Assembly: GCA_900540395.1 (NCBI GenBank)
Contig: UQFQ01000001.1
Location: 62,001 to 126,000, forward strand
Length of the DNA: 64,000 nt
From: an uncultured Mollicutes bacterium
GTDB lineage: Bacteria; Bacillota_I; Bacilli_A; RFN20; CAG-826
Direction of reading: 5' to 3'
The notes beneath the pieces were generated by a model, which made no database searches, was not told the origin of the DNA, and saw nothing but the letters and a program-made list of their open reading frames with translations. The translations under genes and the position numbers were made by a program. This document shows positions 25,632 through 36,093 of the stretch, piece by piece (the stretch's first letter is position 1; each line of letters begins with the position of its first letter).

Positions 25632-26864
25632 ATGATAATAAAAAGAACAATATTTAAAGAAATAGAAAAATCAGTTAAAAGCAGGCCTATTACTTTAATT
25701 ACAGGTGCAAGGCAAGTAGGAAAGTCAACAATCGCTTCACTTTTTATAGAAAAAGGATTTTCATATATTTCTTTAGATAATAGCAGAAATAGAGAACTTG
25801 CACAAAGAGATCCCTCTTTATTTTTGGAATTAAATAAGTGGCCTTTAATTATTGATGAGGTTCAAAAAGCTCCTGAACTTTTTGATGCAATCGAAGCAAA
25901 GGTGAATGAAGAAAAACTAAAAAATATAAATAATTATGGAATGTATATTTTAACTGGCTCACAAATGTTTAGACTCATGAAAAATGTTTCGGAATCAATG
26001 GCTGGAAGAGTTTCTATAATTCATATGTTACCGTTATCAAGAAGTGAAATTTTAAATCGAGATGAAATTCTATTTAATTTTGATATTAATAAAATTGAAG
26101 AAAGAGCAAGAGAAAATCCTTTCAATATCAATGATGTCTTTAAAGATATTGTTAATGGTTATTTTCCGGAAATTTATAGTAATCAAAGTTTAAATCCAGA
26201 AAGATTCTTTAGCGATTATGTAGAAACTTATATTGAAAGAGATATTAATGAAATTATTAATGTTAAAGATAAATTTCTTTTTAGAAAGTTTATGGAATTA
26301 CTAGCTTCTTTAACTGGGGAAGAACTTATCTATGATAATTTATCAAAAATAATTGGTGTTGATTTAAAAACTATCAAATCTTGGATTTCTGTTTTATTAG
26401 CGCAAGATATTATCTATTTACTTGAACCATATAATGAATTTTCAATAACAAAAAGAATTGTGAAAAGACCAAAAATATGTTTTAACGATACTGGCTTAGC
26501 TTGTTTTTTAGCAAAAGTTAATGATCCTAATGTTTTATCAAGTAGTTTTCTTAGCGGAAGATTTATGGAAACTTTTATTATTAATGAATTAAGGAAATCA
26601 TATATTAATAATGGAAAAAATCCTAATTTCTATTATTATCGTGATAATAATATGAATGAAATCGATTTAATTATTTTAAATGCAGGCAAGATTCATCTTA
26701 TCGAATGCAAATCAGGAATGAGTTATAATTTGAAGGCAATTAAATCATTTAAGCAATTAGATAATACAAATTATCAAAAATCAACTTCAGGAATTATATG
26801 TAATACCGATTCTGTTTATCCATTGGATAAAGATGTTTATGTTATTCCTCTTAGCGGTATTTAG
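25632..26864 (+). CDS. DUF4143-family AAA ATPase (second copy)
   Basis: This 410-residue protein has Walker A GARQVGKST (about 23-31), Walker B LIIDEVQKAPELFD, the sensor ILTGSQ, the arginine-containing SMAGRV block and a C-terminal DUF4143 part with the nuclease-like motif EIDLIILN...HLIECKSG. It is a distant paralogue of the protein at 17495 and belongs to the more common branch. GAGG lies 6-9 nt before the start. Its role is unknown. Confidence 0.88.
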   Translation: MIIKRTIFKEIEKSVKSRPITLITGARQVGKSTIASLFIEKGFSYISLDNSRNRELAQRDPSLFLELNKWPLIIDEVQKAPELFDAIEAKVNEEKLKNINNYGMYILTGSQMFRLMKNVSESMAGRVSIIHMLPLSRSEILNRDEILFNFDINKIEERARENPFNINDVFKDIVNGYFPEIYSNQSLNPERFFSDYVETYIERDINEIINVKDKFLFRKFMELLASLTGEELIYDNLSKIIGVDLKTIKSWISVLLAQDIIYLLEPYNEFSITKRIVKRPKICFNDTGLACFLAKVNDPNVLSSSFLSGRFMETFIINELRKSYINNGKNPNFYYYRDNNMNEIDLIILNAGKIHLIECKSGMSYNLKAIKSFKQLDNTNYQKSTSGIICNTDSVYPLDKDVYVIPLSGI

Positions 26865-27002
26865 TATTTTATAATATGGAATTTATTGCTTATAGATTAT
26901 CGTATCAAGAGTAATATAAATAATTTAATACATTTTAAAAATGCTTAATCTTTATTTTTTACTTTGGTTTCTCTATCATTAATAGGAAAAGAGAAAATAC
27001 CT

Positions 27003-28709
27003 ATGAAAGCTAGTAAGATGATTATACCAACGTTAAAAGAAGCCCCACAGGAAGCAATTATTGACTCCCATATTTTGATGTTACGAGCCGGACTAATTAG
27101 GAAATTAGTCTCCGGAGTCTATAATTATTTACCTTTAGGTCTCCGTTCTTTACATAAAGTAGAAAAGATTATAAAAGAAGAGATGGACCGCTCTGGAGCC
27201 TTAGAAATCTTATCTTCTGCGATGCAACCAAAAGAGTTATGGGAAGAATCAGGAAGATGGAATAAATATGGCCCAGAATTATTTAGATTTAAGGATAGAC
27301 ATGACCGTGATTATTGTTTAGGTCCTACTCATGAAGAAATATTTACTGATTTAATTAGAAATACAGTCAAATCCTATAAGCAATTACCATTAAATATTTA
27401 TCAAATTCAAACTAAGTATCGTGATGAGATGAGACCTAGATTTGGTCTTATGAGAGGTAGAGAGTTCATCATGAAAGATGCTTATTCTTTTGATGTCGAT
27501 GAAAAAGGATTAGACGAGTCCTATAAAATCATGTATGAAACTTATTCTCGAATTTTTACTCGTTTAGGCTTGAATTTTAAAGTAGTTCTTGCAGATACTG
27601 GTGCTATAGGAGGCAATGCTTCTCACCAGTTTATGGCTTTAAGTGATATTGGTGAATCAAATATTATTTATTGTGAAAATTGCTCCTATGCTGCAGATGA
27701 AGAAAAAGCTTATTCTCACGCTCCAACTTTAGAAAAAGAAGAATTAAAAGATAGAAAAGAAGTCTTAACTATTAATAAACATTCCATTGAAGAAATAAGT
27801 GAATTTTTAAATTTACCTCTTTATAAGATTGCTAAAAGTATGATTTATTATGCAGAAGATAGTAAGCAATATGGCATGTTTATCGTTAGAGGAGATTACG
27901 AAGTTAACGAAATCAAAGTTGCTAATGCATTAAATTCTTCTGAAGTATTTATTCGTTTAGCTAGTGATGAAGAAATATTAGCTCTAGGTTCGATAGCTGG
28001 ATTTATCGGGCCTGTTAATTTCTCTAAATGTCAAATTTTTATCGATGAAGAAGTGACAAAAATGACGAATTTTGTCGTCGGCGCTAACAAAAAAGACTAT
28101 CACCTAGTTAATGTTAATTACAAAAAAGATTTTGATGGAATAATTGGTGATTATAAAAAAGCTAAAGAAGGCGACCTTTGTCCAATATGTGGGAAACCAT
28201 TAAAGAGTGAACGTGGAATTGAAGTTGGACAAGTATTTAAATTAGGCACTAAATATTCTTTGCCAATGAACTGCACATTTCTCAATGAACAAGGAAAGAC
28301 CTTACCAATGGTAATGGGGTGCTATGGAATTGGAGTAACCAGAACCTTCCAAGCAATTATTGAACAACATCATGATGAATATGGAATCGTTTTCCCTTTA
28401 GAAACTGCTCCATACCATATTGTTATTGTTCCTGTTAACTATGAGGATGAAGAACAACGTAGAGTAAGCGATAACTTATACGAAATGCTTAATTTTAAAG
28501 TTGAAACTGTTTTAGACGATCGAAAGATGAAAATAGGTTTCAAAATGAAAGATTGGGAACTTATTGGTATACCTTATATTGTTGTTGTTGGTAGAAGAGC
28601 TTCGGAAAATATTGTTGAGTTTAAAAACCGTAATGATAATTCTAAAGTGGAGTTAACTCTTGAGGAAGTAAAAGAGTTTATTATTGATAAAGTTAATAAT
28701 TTAAAATAA
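27003..28709 (+). CDS. proS: Prolyl-tRNA synthetase
   Basis: This 568-residue class II synthetase starts at 27003 and has the ProS N-terminus SKMIIPTLKEAPQEA, motif 2 region KYRDEMRPRFGLMRGREFIM, the central YbaK-like editing insertion (about 220-400), a CPICGK metal-binding pair, motif 3 GCYGIGVTRTFQA and the anticodon-binding domain at the end. It charges tRNA-Pro in the cytoplasm. The length fits the bacterial type with the editing domain. It is a single gene; none of its codons is CGG. Confidence 0.95.
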   Translation: MKASKMIIPTLKEAPQEAIIDSHILMLRAGLIRKLVSGVYNYLPLGLRSLHKVEKIIKEEMDRSGALEILSSAMQPKELWEESGRWNKYGPELFRFKDRHDRDYCLGPTHEEIFTDLIRNTVKSYKQLPLNIYQIQTKYRDEMRPRFGLMRGREFIMKDAYSFDVDEKGLDESYKIMYETYSRIFTRLGLNFKVVLADTGAIGGNASHQFMALSDIGESNIIYCENCSYAADEEKAYSHAPTLEKEELKDRKEVLTINKHSIEEISEFLNLPLYKIAKSMIYYAEDSKQYGMFIVRGDYEVNEIKVANALNSSEVFIRLASDEEILALGSIAGFIGPVNFSKCQIFIDEEVTKMTNFVVGANKKDYHLVNVNYKKDFDGIIGDYKKAKEGDLCPICGKPLKSERGIEVGQVFKLGTKYSLPMNCTFLNEQGKTLPMVMGCYGIGVTRTFQAIIEQHHDEYGIVFPLETAPYHIVIVPVNYEDEEQRRVSDNLYEMLNFKVETVLDDRKMKIGFKMKDWELIGIPYIVVVGRRASENIVEFKNRNDNSKVELTLEEVKEFIIDKVNNLK

Positions 28710-28799
28710 AGATTTTGTTTAAATTTGGTTTTACCTTTAAGTTTAAAGTTTGCTTATATAGTATTAGACATTAAGGGATTTATTTATTTTTTTGGAAAA

Positions 28800-28865
28800 T
28801 TGGTTGAAGAGTTTAAGAAGTTTGATGAAGTGGAAGCTTTAGCCTTAGGTGGATCAAGTTTCTAG
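28800..28865 (+). pseudogene. Nucleotidyltransferase N-terminal remnant
   Basis: Twenty-one codons read LVEEFKKFDEVEALALGGSS and end in TAG. This matches the beginning of small nucleotidyltransferases, in which GGS is followed by the DxD motif, here lost. The rest of 28710-29049 shows nothing I can name. Confidence 0.45.
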
Positions 28866-29049
28866 GATGATTGAAATAGACAAGTATTTTAAAAATAATC
28901 AATCTTAATACTTCAGGAATTATTTAAACTTTTAAAACGTACATAGTTTATAAGAGCTTTATTATCATAACGGAGCTTGCGAAATTTTAATTTTAAGATG
29001 CTGAAATTGTTTGCATAGAATTTGTTAATTTTTTTAGTAATACACTTTT

Positions 29050-29089
29050 GGGGTGAAAATTGATAGAATTTAACTATAGAAATCACCCC
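29050..29089. promoter_or_regulatory. Inverted repeat just before Fic gene ribosome site
   Basis: GGGGTGA (29050-29056) pairs with TCACCCC (29083-29089) across 26 nt. The second arm directly touches the AAAGGAG ribosome site. It could be an operator half-site pair or a translation-controlling hairpin. Confidence 0.5.
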
Positions 29090-29104
29090 AAAGGAGATGA
29101 AATA

Positions 29105-30040
29105 ATGGATAAAAGCAAATCGCTTACCGACCTACTTCAAAAAAGAGCTGAATTAAGTGCAAAATTAAGTCTAATACCATACGAAGGATCAATAGAGATT
29201 AAAACAAGAAATAATAATAAGTATATTTATTTAAGAAAAAAGACTTTAAATAAGAATTCATCAATCTATATAGACAAATATAGTGACGAGCTTTTTTCAT
29301 CAATTTCTTCATTATTGTTGCAGGCTAAATTTCTAAAAAAAGAAATTGCTAAAATAACTCATCAGCTTGCAGTTTTTGGTTTTTCTGAATTAGAGTTGCC
29401 TCCAAGAGTACTGCTTAATGTAGATTTTGCCAAAATGAACATGAAATCTAACATTTATGATCAAGCAATTCTTGAAGGAATTGCGACAACGTTCCCTGAT
29501 ACTGAAACAATTATCGATAATGGTAAAGTTAATTCGATGAAACCTTCTGATATTCAGAAGATTTTAAACCTGAAGCACGCTTGGCAATTTGTAACAGATA
29601 AGGATGTTGTTTCATGCTCGTCTGATTATGTAATTCTTTGCTATATTGCAAGACTAGTTAATGAAGGATTTTATTTAAACGGAGGTAATATTAGAACACT
29701 TCCAGTTAGTATTGGTGGAACCGATTATGTTCCACCAATACCGAATGAGCAAACTATTAAAACTGATATAGATAATATTTTAAATTCAAATAAGCCAATA
29801 ATTGATAGAGCCATTGAGGTATGTTTGTTTGTTATGAAAAAGCAGGTTTTTAATGATGGAAACAAAAGAGCTTCTGTAATTTTTGCCAATCATTTCATGA
29901 TTAGAAACGGTGCAGGATTATTAATAATTCCCGAGTCAAAAATTAAAGAGTTTAAGCAATTGTTAATTAATTATTACGAAGATAAAGATTGCGAGCAGAT
30001 TATAGAGTTTATGAAAAAATTCTGCTGGAAAACATTTTAA
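29105..30040 (+). CDS. Fic family protein with variant active-site motif
   Basis: The start at 29105 has a strong AAAGGAG 9 nt upstream. Of 311 residues, the Fic domain is about 130-300, with the core KKQVFNDGNKRAS near residue 253-265. Classical AMP-transferases have HxFxDGNxR; here the His is replaced by Gln (QVFNDGNKR), as in some 'QPFEDGNKR' Fic proteins. The FTase activity may be altered. The N-terminal ~110 residues are coiled/helical and unassigned. It is a stand-alone gene. Confidence 0.82.
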   Translation: MDKSKSLTDLLQKRAELSAKLSLIPYEGSIEIKTRNNNKYIYLRKKTLNKNSSIYIDKYSDELFSSISSLLLQAKFLKKEIAKITHQLAVFGFSELELPPRVLLNVDFAKMNMKSNIYDQAILEGIATTFPDTETIIDNGKVNSMKPSDIQKILNLKHAWQFVTDKDVVSCSSDYVILCYIARLVNEGFYLNGGNIRTLPVSIGGTDYVPPIPNEQTIKTDIDNILNSNKPIIDRAIEVCLFVMKKQVFNDGNKRASVIFANHFMIRNGAGLLIIPESKIKEFKQLLINYYEDKDCEQIIEFMKKFCWKTF

Positions 30041-30260
30041 AAGTTACGATTTTAAAATATGATTTATTTACAGAATAGATAGTGTTTCTTTCAGCATTTC
30101 TTTATTAAATTAGCGAAAAATATATAAATATGTAAATGCCGCTAATTGTAAGTAGGAATTTTTTAAGTCTTAAAGAGTTTTTGCTAAATCCAGATTTAAT
30201 CAATTATTAAAAACTATACAATTTCAATAAAAACCTTGCAAAAAGCCATTTTTTGCTTAA

Positions 30261-33200
30261 TTAATTGCTTTCAAGAATAAATTTAATATCGTCTTTTGTT
30301 AAGTTAGTAATTGAACTGTCGTCACTAGAAACGACTTGTTTAACAATTTCTTTTTTCATATTTTGAAGTTCAATAACTCTTTGCTCAATTGAATTCTCAC
30401 AAATTAATTTTATAACTTTAACATTTCGAATTTGGCCGATTCTATGAGCACGGTCACTGGCTTGTTCTTCAACAGCATAATTCCACCAAGGGTCAAGATG
30501 AATTACTACATTTGCGCCTGTTAAATTTAGACCAGTACCACCAGCTTTTAATGAAATAATACAAACTTTATATTTATTATTAACATTAAAAGTAGAGCAT
30601 ATTTCTAAACGTTCTTTACTTGGTGTCTGGCCTGTAATTTTAAAGTATTGTATACCTTCATTTTTAAGATGAGATTCGATAATATTTAAAGCTTCAACAA
30701 ATTGAGAGAAGATTAAAATTTTATTTCCCTTATCAATTTCTTCATCGACTATATTATATAAAGAATTTAATTTGCCACTTTCGCCTTTAAAATTATCGGC
30801 AAATAGAGAAGGAGTGATGCAAGTTTGTCTTAAGCGCATTAAGTAAGGTAAAACACTAAATACAGATTTATTGTCACCGCTATTTAAAGTGTCAGCAGCA
30901 ATCTTTTTAAAAGCATCATATGTTTTTCTTTGCTCTTCCTTCATTTCACAAGAAACTATAACTTCATATTTGTTTGGTAAATCTTTTAAAACATCTTGCT
31001 TAACTCTTCTTAAAATAAATGGAGCAACACTCTTTTTAATTACTTTTAAATAATTAGGATCTCTTTCACTTAAAGATTTAAAATCTTCTAAACTTGGTAA
31101 ATATCCTGGCATTAAAAAGTCAAAAATCGACCATAAATCAAGGACGCTATTTTCAATAGGAGTACCAGTTAAGACGAGTCGATGTTCGGCGTTTAAAGTT
31201 TTAACACTTTGAGTTTTCTTAGCCTGTGTATTTTTGATAAATTGAGCTTCATCTAAAATTACTAAATCAAAATGGATGTCTTTATAGTTTTCAATATCAT
31301 TTCTTAAGCTATCATAAGAAGTGATGTATGAAATCTTTTTATCTGGATCGATTGATTGAATTAACTTTTTGCGTTCATTAGCATTACCATATAAAGGAAT
31401 TATTTTTTCATTTTCTGAAAATTTTTCAAATTCATTCATCCAGTTAAAGATTAAGCTTGTAGGAGCAACAATTAGAATTGGTTTATCGATATTTAAACTT
31501 TTAATAAATGAAATAGTTTCAAGAGTTTTTCCTAAACCCATATCATCGGCTAAAACACCACCAACTTGATTTTTATAAACAACATTTAACCATTTAAAAG
31601 CATCAATTTGATATGGTCTTAAAGCAGCGTTAAGAGGAGGCAGTTCCTTATCAAAATTTTTGAAGTTTTTGAAATCGTTATATAAGGTTTCGACATATTC
31701 ATCTTTTGTATCAACTAATGAAGAATCTTTTACTTTAAAAGCAAAATATGGTGGAAGCTCTCTTTTTTCAACAAAAGAATTATTTTCGATAAGTTTCAAA
31801 TCTTTACTTAGTTGAGCAAATTCTTTAGCTTCATCGTTATCGATATTAATAATGTTGTCTTTAAGCAAAACAAACTTACGTTTATTTCTTAAAGCATGTA
31901 AAATAGCATAAAGCTCTTCATCGCTATATTCACTATTTTCTAGGAAAACATTAAGAATTGAATTTTCGTTTTTGATCTTGATAGTAGGAGGGTAGAACTT
32001 TACAAGTTTTTTCGACTTAATCTTATCACTTAAATAAATATTACAAATGGTTTGGAGAGTGGTTAAATCGTTATTTAAAAATTCCCAAATTCTACCTTGA
32101 TCAGTTAATAAATTATCAACAAATCCATATTCTTGTAAAATTTCTTGATAACGATTATAAACTAGCAAAGCTTCATCTTTTAATGCATCTTCTTTAATTT
32201 CTATTTCGTTAATAAAATAAGAAGAATGAACCGTAATTTCGTTTTTGGAATTGAAATCAAAATAAGCGTTAATTTCTAAAGCGTTAATCCTTAATTCTCT
32301 CCTTACTTTTAAAGAAGCGTCGAAATAAGATTCAAAATTTAAATAAACTCCATATTTAAAACTATCTTTAAAATCTTTAATAGAAGTAACTGGAGAATTT
32401 TTAACTAAATTATAGATTTTATTATATTTACGATTTAAAGAAACAATATCGATTGAATGAGTTTCTTTAGAGTAATATAAGTCAGTTGATTCGATATTAG
32501 TATAACCTTCAATTTCATTAACCTCTAAATCAAAATCTTCAGTGATAGTAATATGTGGTTTTAATTCTTTTAAGTTAGCTTTATAAGGAGAATCATTAAA
32601 AAGGATTGTATCGTTTTTATATAAAATAATGAGGCCTTGAAGGTTTTTAGAGACCATGTGCTCTAATTTAGTAGTGCTGTAACAATTTTGAGCAAGGTTT
32701 TTTAAGAAGTCATAAACCTGTTTACTTTGCTGATCCAATAAAGAAAATGAATAAGTTAAGTTTAAATTCTTATTACCTTTTCCAAGAACTTGATTTCTGT
32801 TTTTAATACTATTAATTGCTTGGTTAGGCTTCATTTTTCTTGAAATGAAACTATTATATTGATAATAAAAAGAAACTCTATAGTTTTCTTCTTGGGTGGT
32901 TTCATCTAAACAAAGAGTTAAATGGAATTTATTATCGTAGGCTTCTGAGGTAGGTGATTTCATGATAGAAGTCAACGAATGTTTAAATTCTTTTAAGTCT
33001 TTTTGGTAATTGAGTTCATTAATTTCATTTTGGAAATCTTGAATGATTTCTTTAAGTTTACCTGGCTCTTTTTCATTTAAATCACTAGCTACAGCTGAAA
33101 AAAGAAACTCAGGATCAAGTGAATTAAAAATTTCTGAAGTTCCACCATAAAATAAACAAGATTCAGGATCGAAGAAAATATGGTATACCGCTAAATTAAG

Positions 33201-33341
33201 CATTTTAAGATAAATACAAATATAAAGATTTGCATCCATTGTTTTGATTTCATATGCAAAATAGGTGCTAAAAGGAAGATTATCAACTTTATATGAATAA
33301 TACTTTGCGAAAAATTCTACTATTTTATTGTTCTTCTTCAT
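30261..33341 (-). CDS. SNF2-family helicase/ATPase
   Basis: This 1026-residue protein has an N-terminal ~550 residues of bacterial SNF2-associated type and C-terminal SNF2 ATPase lobes: motif I LADDMGLGKT (597-606), motif II DEAQ (697-700), motif III LTGTPIENS, motif V GGTGLNLTGA and motif VI QASDRAHRIGQ. It is a DNA-dependent ATPase that moves along duplex DNA. The upstream gene on the same strand is 10 nt away. In this neighbourhood the pair looks like a chromosomal repair/remodelling unit rather than a phage-defence island. Confidence 0.92.
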   Translation of the reverse strand: MKKNNKIVEFFAKYYSYKVDNLPFSTYFAYEIKTMDANLYICIYLKMLNLAVYHIFFDPESCLFYGGTSEIFNSLDPEFLFSAVASDLNEKEPGKLKEIIQDFQNEINELNYQKDLKEFKHSLTSIMKSPTSEAYDNKFHLTLCLDETTQEENYRVSFYYQYNSFISRKMKPNQAINSIKNRNQVLGKGNKNLNLTYSFSLLDQQSKQVYDFLKNLAQNCYSTTKLEHMVSKNLQGLIILYKNDTILFNDSPYKANLKELKPHITITEDFDLEVNEIEGYTNIESTDLYYSKETHSIDIVSLNRKYNKIYNLVKNSPVTSIKDFKDSFKYGVYLNFESYFDASLKVRRELRINALEINAYFDFNSKNEITVHSSYFINEIEIKEDALKDEALLVYNRYQEILQEYGFVDNLLTDQGRIWEFLNNDLTTLQTICNIYLSDKIKSKKLVKFYPPTIKIKNENSILNVFLENSEYSDEELYAILHALRNKRKFVLLKDNIINIDNDEAKEFAQLSKDLKLIENNSFVEKRELPPYFAFKVKDSSLVDTKDEYVETLYNDFKNFKNFDKELPPLNAALRPYQIDAFKWLNVVYKNQVGGVLADDMGLGKTLETISFIKSLNIDKPILIVAPTSLIFNWMNEFEKFSENEKIIPLYGNANERKKLIQSIDPDKKISYITSYDSLRNDIENYKDIHFDLVILDEAQFIKNTQAKKTQSVKTLNAEHRLVLTGTPIENSVLDLWSIFDFLMPGYLPSLEDFKSLSERDPNYLKVIKKSVAPFILRRVKQDVLKDLPNKYEVIVSCEMKEEQRKTYDAFKKIAADTLNSGDNKSVFSVLPYLMRLRQTCITPSLFADNFKGESGKLNSLYNIVDEEIDKGNKILIFSQFVEALNIIESHLKNEGIQYFKITGQTPSKERLEICSTFNVNNKYKVCIISLKAGGTGLNLTGANVVIHLDPWWNYAVEEQASDRAHRIGQIRNVKVIKLICENSIEQRVIELQNMKKEIVKQVVSSDDSSITNLTKDDIKFILESN

Positions 33342-33351
33342 AATCTAATCC

Positions 33352-34878
33352 TTAAAATGGCAAGCTATCCTCTGGTAAATCATCTTCGATGTTGTCGTCG
33401 CTATCTTCATCATATAAGTAATCTTGGTCATTGTATTTATAACTTGTGTTGCCATATGAATCATAAGCTTTAGAATCAAACCGATTTTTATATGAAGCGA
33501 ATTTGTGAGAGATTATTTGTTCATAAGGTGCATTTGTAAAAAGCAATTTAATAAATTGATTGTTTGGTAAAGCAGCAATAACTTTATTACTTACAGCATT
33601 ATTATTTTTGAGTTCTGATGCTATCCTAATTAAATTAAAAAGGATCAGCTGTGGATGTTCTTTTTTTAGATTCTCTTCTTTTGCACGAATAAAATCTTTT
33701 AATAATGCTTTTTTACTTATATCTTTATCTAATAAATCTTTATGAAAACTTTCTTGATCAAAGATAGGAGAGAAGTCAAGCTTACTTGAAACAAATTCAG
33801 GATTTTCATCATAGATTTTATCTAAGTAATCCTTATCTTCTTTTAGATATGTTAAATCAATGTTATAAGATTCATAAAGTTTAATAACGGTAGAAATTTT
33901 TAACTTGTTAAGAACGTTTGCTAATATTCCTGATTCATTTGCGTCAATCTTTCTACGATCAGCTAAAATTTTTCGAGCTATAGTTTCAAAATGTATGCTT
34001 TCAACATTGTTTAAGAATGCGCATAATAATGCACGTTTAATCTCATATGTTTTTAAATATTTAAAGCCATAAGTTAAATCAAATTTAAAATAGGAATATT
34101 TAATTTTATTTACGTCTCGGTAGGTTTTCTTGCATTCGAGACAATCAGATAAAAATTTAACAAGAGGCGTTTTGAAAACATCTGTAAAAAGTTTCTTGTT
34201 TTCAAAGAAAAATTTGTATTCTTCTTTATTATCACCAAGCTCGTTAAGTTTTTGACTGATGATGTGATATTTGTCTGAATAAGTAGTTGCTTTATTTAAC
34301 TCATCTAAAATCGAGAACATGTAAGATTTTTTAATATAATTTAAGTTCACGTCTTTAGAATCTTTGTTCTCGCTTTGATTAGATGCATAAATCATTTTAT
34401 TTGCTTCGTAAACATTATCTTTTTTGATTTCTGGCGATAAAAGATAAGTATTTTTTAATATGAGCAATAATGCATACAAATATTTATCTGGGAGAAACGG
34501 ATTTTCATCAAGAGTTATTGAAACAACGTTTTTCTCGTTAATTTTAATTCGTATGTACTTGCTATGAACTGTATTATAAAAAGCTAAATAAGAGTTAGGG
34601 TTGGAATCTATAATCTTCAATTGTTTTGAGGAATAAACTTGGTAACCTTGATTGATACTTTGTTTGTCAAACATAAAATCAAACATACCAAGATTTGCTA
34701 AATCTGGAATTTTTAAAGGTATAGGCAAATTTGTAAGATTTAAGTCTAACTCATCTTTATAAATGGTTTTCTCTTCTTTTATACTAGGAAAATAGATAAC
34801 AGCTGAGCCACTATCATTTATGACCACAACAAGCCCATATTTGTAAGCTCTATGATAAACAATTTGATTTACAACCAT
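33352..34878 (-). CDS. Unknown SNF2-partner protein with SSB-like C-terminal tail
   Basis: This 508-residue protein has no motif I recognise in its first 480 residues. An acidic linker follows, ending EDDLPEDSLPF. This resembles the conserved acidic tip of single-stranded DNA-binding proteins (DDDLPF type), which recruits repair enzymes. It is the first gene of a two-gene operon with the SNF2 ATPase. TAAAAT lies 7 nt before the start without a ribosome site, so it is probably leaderless. Codon 466 (33483-33481) is CGG. Confidence 0.7.
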   Translation of the reverse strand: MVVNQIVYHRAYKYGLVVVINDSGSAVIYFPSIKEEKTIYKDELDLNLTNLPIPLKIPDLANLGMFDFMFDKQSINQGYQVYSSKQLKIIDSNPNSYLAFYNTVHSKYIRIKINEKNVVSITLDENPFLPDKYLYALLLILKNTYLLSPEIKKDNVYEANKMIYASNQSENKDSKDVNLNYIKKSYMFSILDELNKATTYSDKYHIISQKLNELGDNKEEYKFFFENKKLFTDVFKTPLVKFLSDCLECKKTYRDVNKIKYSYFKFDLTYGFKYLKTYEIKRALLCAFLNNVESIHFETIARKILADRRKIDANESGILANVLNKLKISTVIKLYESYNIDLTYLKEDKDYLDKIYDENPEFVSSKLDFSPIFDQESFHKDLLDKDISKKALLKDFIRAKEENLKKEHPQLILFNLIRIASELKNNNAVSNKVIAALPNNQFIKLLFTNAPYEQIISHKFASYKNRFDSKAYDSYGNTSYKYNDQDYLYDEDSDDNIEDDLPEDSLPF

Positions 34879-34920
34879 AAAGTTTATTTTACCATATACA
34901 TTTATTTTTTAATTCTGAAA

Positions 34921-35204
34921 TGTTTTCAAGTTGGTGTTTCAGCTCAACTTAAAATGACAATAGATTGTTTTATGCTCGATATGCATCTATTACAAGAAAA
35001 CGTTTAAAAGTTATTTATATCGCAGCGGCTTGGAATGATGATGAAGTTGTTATGAGCGCAATATCTAAACGTTTAAATATTTTATCTAACTATTTAGAGA
35101 TGAATGAAGTAGGTAGAATTTTAGCAAAAGGTGCTGGCACACCATCTATGATTAAAAAAGAATATTTAGTTCAGGTTTATAATTTATGGAAGTATCTTAA
35201 ATAG
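34921..35204 (+). pseudogene. Decayed NAD(P)H-dependent flavin reductase, C-terminal part
   Basis: The frame from about 34927 reads QVGVSAQLKMTIDCF; a one-base loss in a T run then shifts to YARYASITRKRLKVIYIA, continuing to the stop at 35204 with AWNDDEVVMSAI and ILAKGAGTPSM. This is the C-terminal half of a flavodoxin-fold reductase of the same superfamily as the first gene in the window. An open frame from a TTG at 34965 exists but has no ribosome site. Confidence 0.6.
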
Positions 35205-35462
35205 ACAGTTAATTTATTTTTGCTTCATATTTATAAGAAATATATTATTTCTTAGACATGAAAGAAATAAGATTTAGAAATAGTGGTAGCTATAATTACT
35301 ATTAGTAAAGTTGTGTCTTTGCTCTTGTTTATTTTCTAGACTTAGATAAAATTATCTTTCATCTTTGTAATAGTTAGCTTTATATTTAGAAGTATACTTT
35401 TATAATTTCTTGTATTAATTAAATGTAAGAAAGAAAAAAGGAATAAATTTGGAAGGATTCAG

Positions 35463-35921
35463 ATGGAAAGCAAGATTGAAATCAGACTATATAAAAGCAG
35501 CGATATAGATGAAGTTATTCAATTGTTTAAAGATTCTATAGAAAGCGCATGTATAAATGATTATTCAAAGCAAGAAATTAATGCCTGGAAAAATGCTTTT
35601 GATAAAGATAAACTTCAAAATCGATTTTTAAATTCTTATTCAATTGTGGCTACTTTAGATAGTAAAATAGTCGGCTTTGGTAATATTGATATTGAAAATA
35701 GATACCTGGATTGCCTTTATGTTAAGCCACAATTTTATAGAAGTGGTATCGCCACTAAAATTTGTAATGAACTAGAAAGCAAAGTTTCTGGAGCCATTTC
35801 AGTTCAATCTTCTAAAACGGCAATGCCATTTTTTATTGGTAGAGGCTATAACTTAATAAGAGAACAAGTAGTAATTAGAAATAATGTTAAACTTACTAAT
35901 TACTTACTAATTAAATACTAA
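35463..35921 (+). CDS. GNAT family N-acetyltransferase
   Basis: A 152-residue GNAT protein with the acetyl-CoA motif VKPQFYRSGIATKICNELE and a late GYN strand (FIGRGYNLIREQV). It resembles the YafP-like type. GGAAGG lies about 6 nt before the start. The substrate is unknown. Confidence 0.8.
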   Translation: MESKIEIRLYKSSDIDEVIQLFKDSIESACINDYSKQEINAWKNAFDKDKLQNRFLNSYSIVATLDSKIVGFGNIDIENRYLDCLYVKPQFYRSGIATKICNELESKVSGAISVQSSKTAMPFFIGRGYNLIREQVVIRNNVKLTNYLLIKY

Positions 35922-36093
35922 TTTATTACTATTTATTAACTATAATGTTTAAATATACCAACAAACGATATATTGAATTAATTTTTGCGCATCATTTGAA
36001 TAGATTATATTTTTCTACTTTTTAATACTATTTTTTCGGTAAATTAAATAATTAAATCGTTGCCGAATAAAATTAGTTGTATTATCATCTAAA

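Noticed and set aside
26865..27002. T-box or other riboswitch before proS
   Set aside because: No specifier loop, T-box sequence or terminator/antiterminator pair could be found in the 138-nt gap.
30230..30241. Recurring AACCTTGCAAA string (also near 1231 and 53381)
   Set aside because: Three short copies in AT-rich gaps can be ordinary -35-like sequences; too little to call a regulatory family.
34965..35204. Separate 79-residue gene
   Set aside because: It starts at TTG with no ribosome site, and homology continues upstream in another frame, so it is part of a frameshifted pseudogene.
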